This document shows, in pieces, positions 59,977 through 64,000 of a stretch of DNA of 64,000 nt. The stretch's first letter is position 1. Each line of letters starts with the position of its first letter. The position numbers were made by a program, and so were the translations under genes. Origin of the DNA: Saccharomycopsis fibuligera x Saccharomycopsis cf. fibuligera. Its lineage: Eukaryota > Ascomycota > Saccharomycetes > Ascoideales > Saccharomycopsidaceae. The DNA is taken from positions 623,501 to 687,500 of the forward strand of contig CP012816.1 of NCBI GenBank assembly GCA_001936135.1, given 5' to 3'. Below the pieces are notes generated by a model. That model made no database searches and had not been told where the DNA came from. It was given only the letters and a program-made list of their open reading frames with translations.

Positions 59977-60812
59977 TGTGGAGTGGTGTAGTGGTGGAGT
60001 GGTTGGTTGGTTGTGCTGTGTTGTGTTGTGAATGGGAACGCCGGTGCTGAACTGGCTTGCTTAATTGTGCTTATCCGTATTTATAGTACCAATAGGACGT
60101 CGTTCTAGAGTCGAGAGCAGAGGAGGAGCACTATGATGACTAACAGGAGTATTACCGAAACTGACTGACTGACTGCACTTAGTAAGTATCGTCTGCTGAC
60201 TGACTCGCTAAAAAGAATCTGGAAATTTGGATTAGAAAAAAAAAAAAAGTAAAAGTAAAAGCCAAAAAAGAAAGAAAAAGAAGAGAAAAAAAAAACGGCG
60301 GCAGGGTAAGACCCGTATGTGTGGAGCACTGAGAAAGTTTACTGCACGGGTGCGGCACCCTCTATTATATAGATAGTGACGATGATGAAGATGAAGATGA
60401 AGATGAAGATGAAGATGAAGATGTGCGTAGTGCAAGGGGACTTTTGACAAGACATTGTGCCCTGGCCTTGGGCGGCTGGGCTGTTGAGCACCAGCAATCT
60501 GCCGGATTGTCTCCATGCCGCTATCGATAGAGCGTGTATGGGAACGTACAACCACACCGAATGCTACAGGAAACAGAAGCGACAAAAGGCGCACGGCAAA
60601 CTTTGAAAGTGCCAAAACGATTACAACTATCACTGTCACTGCGGGAGGCTAGGAAAGGAAAGGGAAGATACAGAGTTCTATGGAATAAAATAAAAATAAA
60701 AAAAAAAGAGAGATAGGGAGAGATAGAAAAGAACAAGACAAAACGGCTAATATCTAAAATAAAAACAGCCAAGCAAGGAAGGGGGGAGCAGAGCAGCGAG
60801 AAGCTGGGAAGC
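59977..60812. promoter_or_regulatory. TRP2 promoter and 3' flank of DUR3-like gene
   Basis: Contains CTGACTGACTGAC-type repeats (60157-60205) with a Gcn4-like TGACTC at 60201-60206, an A-rich stretch at 60236-60294, a hexanucleotide (GATGAA)n array (60384-60423), and another A-rich stretch near 60680-60710. Gcn4 control of TRP2 is established in yeasts; the site here is a sequence match only. Confidence 0.5.
60384..60423. repeat. (GATGAA)n microsatellite
   Basis: Six to seven tandem GATGAA units in the TRP2/DUR3-like spacer. On the minus strand it reads (TTCATC)n, that is, a pyrimidine-rich tract. Confidence 0.9.
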
Positions 60813-63110
60813 TCATCTGAAAAAGTTCTGGACGGAGCCCTTGAACCCGCTGGAAGAAGCTTGGTACTCCGGATCAGCAGGAAGATCGTTGTCGACGTTG
60901 ACGTTGTTCTTGCTGCTGCTGCTGGCGTTGTCGTTGTCGTCGTCGTCGAGCTTGATGCCGTTGTTGTCTTCGCGGGCGTCGACTTCGGGATGGTAGATAA
61001 AAGTGTGCTTTGATCTGTCGATGGCGTTTCTGAAGATGGAGTCGTCGTTCTTGACTTTGGACACGAGTTTCAAAACCGCGAGTCTGAGGCCGAGGGTCAA
61101 GAAGCCGACAACCAAGCTGAAGCCCGGGGCAACCATGAAAGCGCCAAAGGCGGACCAGTCGTCGATGTAGATGCCGTTGTAGATGATTAACAACTTGCCG
61201 CCTTCCCTGGCGGAGTTGTAGTAGATGGCGCCAAAGACAAAGACGCTGAAGAAGCCGCCTAGAGAGCCAATGACCACCTCCCAGGCGGTCAAGAACCAGA
61301 ACTTCTGGGAGAGGCCAAGGAACAAGATTGGGATGACGCAGGCCGAGATCAAGTCGGCAATCAAGTAGATCTGCAAAACGTCGTCGGCGCACTTCAAGCC
61401 AATGACCACGGCCGGGATCATGACCAAGACGACGCCGGCTCTGATGTAAACCAACTTCAACTTGTTTCTGAACACGTCGTTGGAAATGGTGGAGACCATG
61501 GAGGACTGCAAGGAGTCGAAGGTGCAGGTGCTCAAGCAGACGGTGAAAATCAAAATCAAGCCGTTGACCCACTTTGGGCAGGAGGCGACCAAGTAGAAAA
61601 AGGCGTTGGTGACGTCGTCGTCGCCCTGGCGGACTGCGCCGGTCCACACGGCAACGATGCCGCAGAAGCCGATCATGAAGGGGTAGATGAACAAGAGGGC
61701 GCTGGCGATGGAGCAGCCGATGATCAAGTCCTTGTTGGTCCGGGAGGCGAAGGTTCGCAACCAGAAGGCGGACAAGAAGCAGTCGTTGGTGAAGATGGCC
61801 ACGGGCAAGATGTAGACCAACTTCCAGCCCAACTTGGTGGACGCGAGCAACGGGGCCTTGTCGACGGAGGGGTCGAGGTGGATGTAGGAGCCGATGGCGC
61901 AGCTGCCGATGACCAACAACATGGTCACAAAGGTGGCCTGGATGTTGTCGGTGACGAAGCTGACCTTGAAGCCGCCGATGGACGTGTAGATGGAGGTGAC
62001 CACGCACTCGATGATGACTGCGGGGACGCCGTTGATGCCGGCCAACGTCTCGATGGCATAGTACGCGGCCGAGATCTCGCCAATCATGAACAAGAACAAG
62101 GTGAGCACCGTGGCCGCAGAGAGACACAAGCCGGCGACGCGGCCGAACCTCTGGAAGCACCACTCGGTCAAGACGAACCCGTGCGGACACTGTCTTCTGA
62201 TGACGGGGCCCAAGAAGGCGAAGAGGAACATGGGCAAGCAGCCCGCAAGACAGTAGACAATCAAGCCCTGGAGACCGGCGATGTTGGCGATCTCGGTGTA
62301 CGTGGTCAAGATACCGGCGCCCGTGCCTAGAGGGAGGTTAGTACGAAAGCAGGACTCTTTTTGCTGTGCTGTCCGTGGCTTTTCGGGGACAGACGTCCGA
62401 GCTAGTGGCCGGGCTGTACGGGGGACGTACTTATTGGCGGTGGTGGTGGTGGTGGTGGTGGCGCCGCTGGCGCGGGCGGCCTGGCCCGGCCACTAGCTTC
62501 TGCTTCAAGAAACAGGAAAGTTTTAAATCATATACAATAATATTCCTCTCGCAAGTATTATCTTGATCGAGTCCACGGTATGTTCTCAGCCTTTCCGGTG
62601 CGCGCTCTTTCTTGCAGAGTCCCGTGGTGCCCACGGGACCAAAGGCCCAGGGCGGACAGAGCAGCACCGCGAAAAGCACCCGCTATTATTGCAATAATCC
62701 AACAGCGCCTCGGAGGAGGCCGTGCTCAAGTATTTCAATGTGGCGCTGGGGAAGCCTAGAGGGGGGTTAATACGGCCGGGAGGCGGCGCCTAAGGCGCCG
62801 CCTTCCGGGACTGCGCGGCGACGGAATAGTTATTTGTATACAACATTAAAACTTGCGATGTTTGTTGCCGGCGCGCGGAGCTTCTTTGGCTGTGTTGCGA
62901 GACGAGATACTAACCTGAGGCGAGGAAATTCAACGCTAGCGGAAGCGCCTTCTGGGTCTTGTTGGCGGCCAAGAAGGACGACTTGGAGTTGTTGCCCCAG
63001 AACGCGATGCCCACCCCGGTGACGAGCAACACCATGTACGTGACGTACGTGATGGCATTACCGGCTGGCTTCGAGAGGGGCGTTGTGTTATCGGCGGAGA
63101 CGTCTGACAT
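60813..63110 (-). CDS. Sodium:solute symporter, Dur3-like urea/polyamine permease, one long intron
   Basis: Exon 1 is 63110-62915 (MSDVSADNTTPLSKPAGNAIT... ending LALNFLAS plus one base); intron 62914-62327 (588 nt, GC-rich) has donor GTTAGT, branch TACTAAC and acceptor CTCTAG; exon 2 is 62326-60813. The junction restores SGTGAGILTTYTEIANIAGLQGLIVY, a continuous SSS-family helix. The product is 569 residues with about 13 to 15 membrane spans and a hydrophilic Asp/Asn/Ser-rich tail. Exon 1 has the N-terminal span and FLAANKTQKALPLALNF, typical of Dur3-type fungal transporters, which take up urea and polyamines; CTG-clade yeasts have many paralogues (DUR31-type), so substrate is open. Leu codons are TTG, CTC and CTT. 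Confidence 0.85.
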
Positions 63111-63249
63111 TGTGGGCGGTGGCGGATGTGTGGCGGATGTGTGGCGGATGCGGTGGCGGATGGAGACAAGAATGCTCGAGAGACGCCTGTGAGAAAACGG
63201 GAGGGCAGCAGAGGACTTAAATAGGGACGTCCAGGAAAAAAATCAGAAC

Positions 63250-63263
63250 ATGAATATATATAT

Positions 63264-63294
<31 letters not shown>

Positions 63295-63303
63295 CCCATA
63301 TAT
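63250..63303. repeat. (TA)n inside an inverted repeat
   Basis: Arms ATATATATGGGT and ACCCATATAT enclose about eleven TA units, so the whole could form a long hairpin or cruciform. It is about 140 bp upstream of the DUR3-like ATG. Confidence 0.85.
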
Positions 63304-63699
63304 TCGTATGTGTGTGTGCGCATGCACATACAGACTATCTTGCACAGACCACCGAGGGCCGCGCAGCGCAGCGCACCACAGCACGGTTGCAGAGCTTAGG
63401 CCCAAAAGTCCTCGCACTAGGGAGCAAAATTTTCTCTCTTTTTTTCTGTTTTGCTTTCCTCGCTGGAGCGTTGCTTTCATTCTGCCTTAGGCGGCGCAAA
63501 TAGGGTTCTGGCCAATCAGCGGAGGGGCGTCGGCGCAGGCTGCTGTCAGCAGGCTGCTGTCAGCAGACGGTCGCCAGCGGACGGGCGTCAGCAGACCAGC
63601 GGACGGTTGCTCTGTTTTTCTTTTTTTCTTTTGCCCGCCGGGCGCTGTCCGGTGGGCGCTGGCTCGCATTCCGCTCACGTTTTGTTGTCGCAGCGGTAC

Positions 63700-63747
63700 T
63701 GCTGGTAGCGCTGCTGGTAGCGCTGCTGGTAGAGCTGCTGGCGCTGG
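63700..63747. repeat. 12-bp minisatellite (GCTGCTGGTAGC)
   Basis: About three imperfect tandem copies of a 12-bp unit in GC-rich DNA. Confidence 0.7.
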
Positions 63748-63900
63748 GCGGCGGCGTGAGTCACGCTGCGTGTCGCAGCGCGTCGCAGCGTGGGGCTGCG
63801 CTGTGAGGCTCCGTGCGGCGCCGTGCGGCATAGCGCCGCGCTAAAGTTCTGTTGTTGCCGGGCACGCCTCGCCGCCGGCCGCCGTCCTTAGCCGCCGTCC

Positions 63901-63953
63901 GGTAGCCGCTAGTAGCCGCTGGTGGCCGCTGGTGGCCGCTGGTGGCCGCCGGG
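63901..63953. repeat. 10-bp minisatellite (GCCGCTGGTG)
   Basis: Four to five tandem copies of GCCGCT(G/A)GT(G/A), passing into GC-rich sequence to the window end. Confidence 0.75.
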
Positions 63954-64000
63954 GGGCAGAAACGCAGTGCGCGCAGCAATCTGCGCGTGTCCCGCAGCCT

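Larger units (their letters stand above)
63111..64000. other. GC-rich upstream region with TA repeat and minisatellites
   Basis: Upstream of the DUR3-like gene. It has a (TA)n run within an inverted repeat (about 63250-63303), a GC-rich part from about 63480 with tandem words (GGCTGCTGTCAGCA, GCTGCTGGTAGC, GCCGCTGGTG) and no convincing ORF. It differs strongly in composition from the left of the window. Confidence 0.6.

Noticed and set aside
59086-59991. 301-codon open frame antisense to TRP2
   Set aside because: It is the complement of conserved TRP2 codons, starts at a non-ATG-like context and has no domain; long antisense frames are expected in GC-rich coding DNA.
60874-62190. 438-codon frame overlapping the DUR3-like gene in another frame
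   Set aside because: Arg/His/Leu-rich shadow of a GC-rich gene; the other frame has clear symporter helices.

Overview
The window is nuclear DNA of a budding yeast, most likely from the CUG-Ser1 (CTG) clade near Candida/Lodderomyces. Evidence: compact single-copy genes with short introns carrying GTATGT-type donors and near-invariant TACTAAC branch points; a two-intron TUB2 and an intron directly after the VMA1 start codon; many Asn/Gln runs; a Wsc-type Ser-rich stalk in which CTG codons sit in Ser positions; and GC-rich genes that use TTG/CTC/CTT but seem to avoid CTG for Leu. In the CTG clade CTG should be read as Ser. The species is not identified.

Layout. 0.7-3.2 kb: YPT1 and a PER33/POM33-like nucleoporin-associated membrane gene, both minus. 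4.6-15.2 kb: TUB2, RRN6 (Pol I core factor), VMA1 with an in-frame 423-residue intein, and a probable Mediator tail subunit (MED3-like). 15.9-24.3 kb: a PIR cell-wall gene, tRNA-Lys(UUU), and a Ty3/gypsy LTR retrotransposon that looks whole, inserted at the edge of an older solo LTR just upstream of the tRNA. 24.3-27.7 kb: an AT-rich stretch without convincing genes, containing LTR-like scraps. 27.7-48.5 kb: WSC-type sensor, REC8, an IOC4-like PWWP gene, RPB5, tRNA-Leu(UAA), EFM2, a secreted aspartyl protease, a SNF6-like gene, EMC2, PRE1 and one unrecognised 672-residue Gln-rich protein. 48.5-51.5 kb: a 2.9-kb divergent intergenic region. 51.5-64 kb: an AYR1-like reductase, a large KH-domain protein, TRP2 and a spliced DUR3-like sodium/solute symporter. 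Base composition becomes distinctly GC-rich from TRP2 rightward, and the last kilobase is GC-rich minisatellite DNA.

Functionally this is mostly an ordinary housekeeping neighbourhood: transcription (RRN6, RPB5, Mediator and SWI/SNF subunits, Ioc4), translation-factor methylation (EFM2), membrane traffic and vacuole (YPT1, VMA1, EMC2), proteasome (PRE1) and cell wall/secretion (PIR, WSC, aspartyl protease). Seven protein genes have introns resolved here: PER33-like, TUB2, VMA1, IOC4-like, RPB5, PRE1 and DUR3-like. The points most worth a second look are the intein whose first LAGLIDADG acid is replaced, two stacked retroelement insertions with separable target duplications beside one tRNA gene, the ORF-poor block at 24.3-27.7 kb, duplicated splice acceptors in the DUR3-like intron, and the abrupt GC-rich right end. 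I found no clear previously undescribed multi-gene system.
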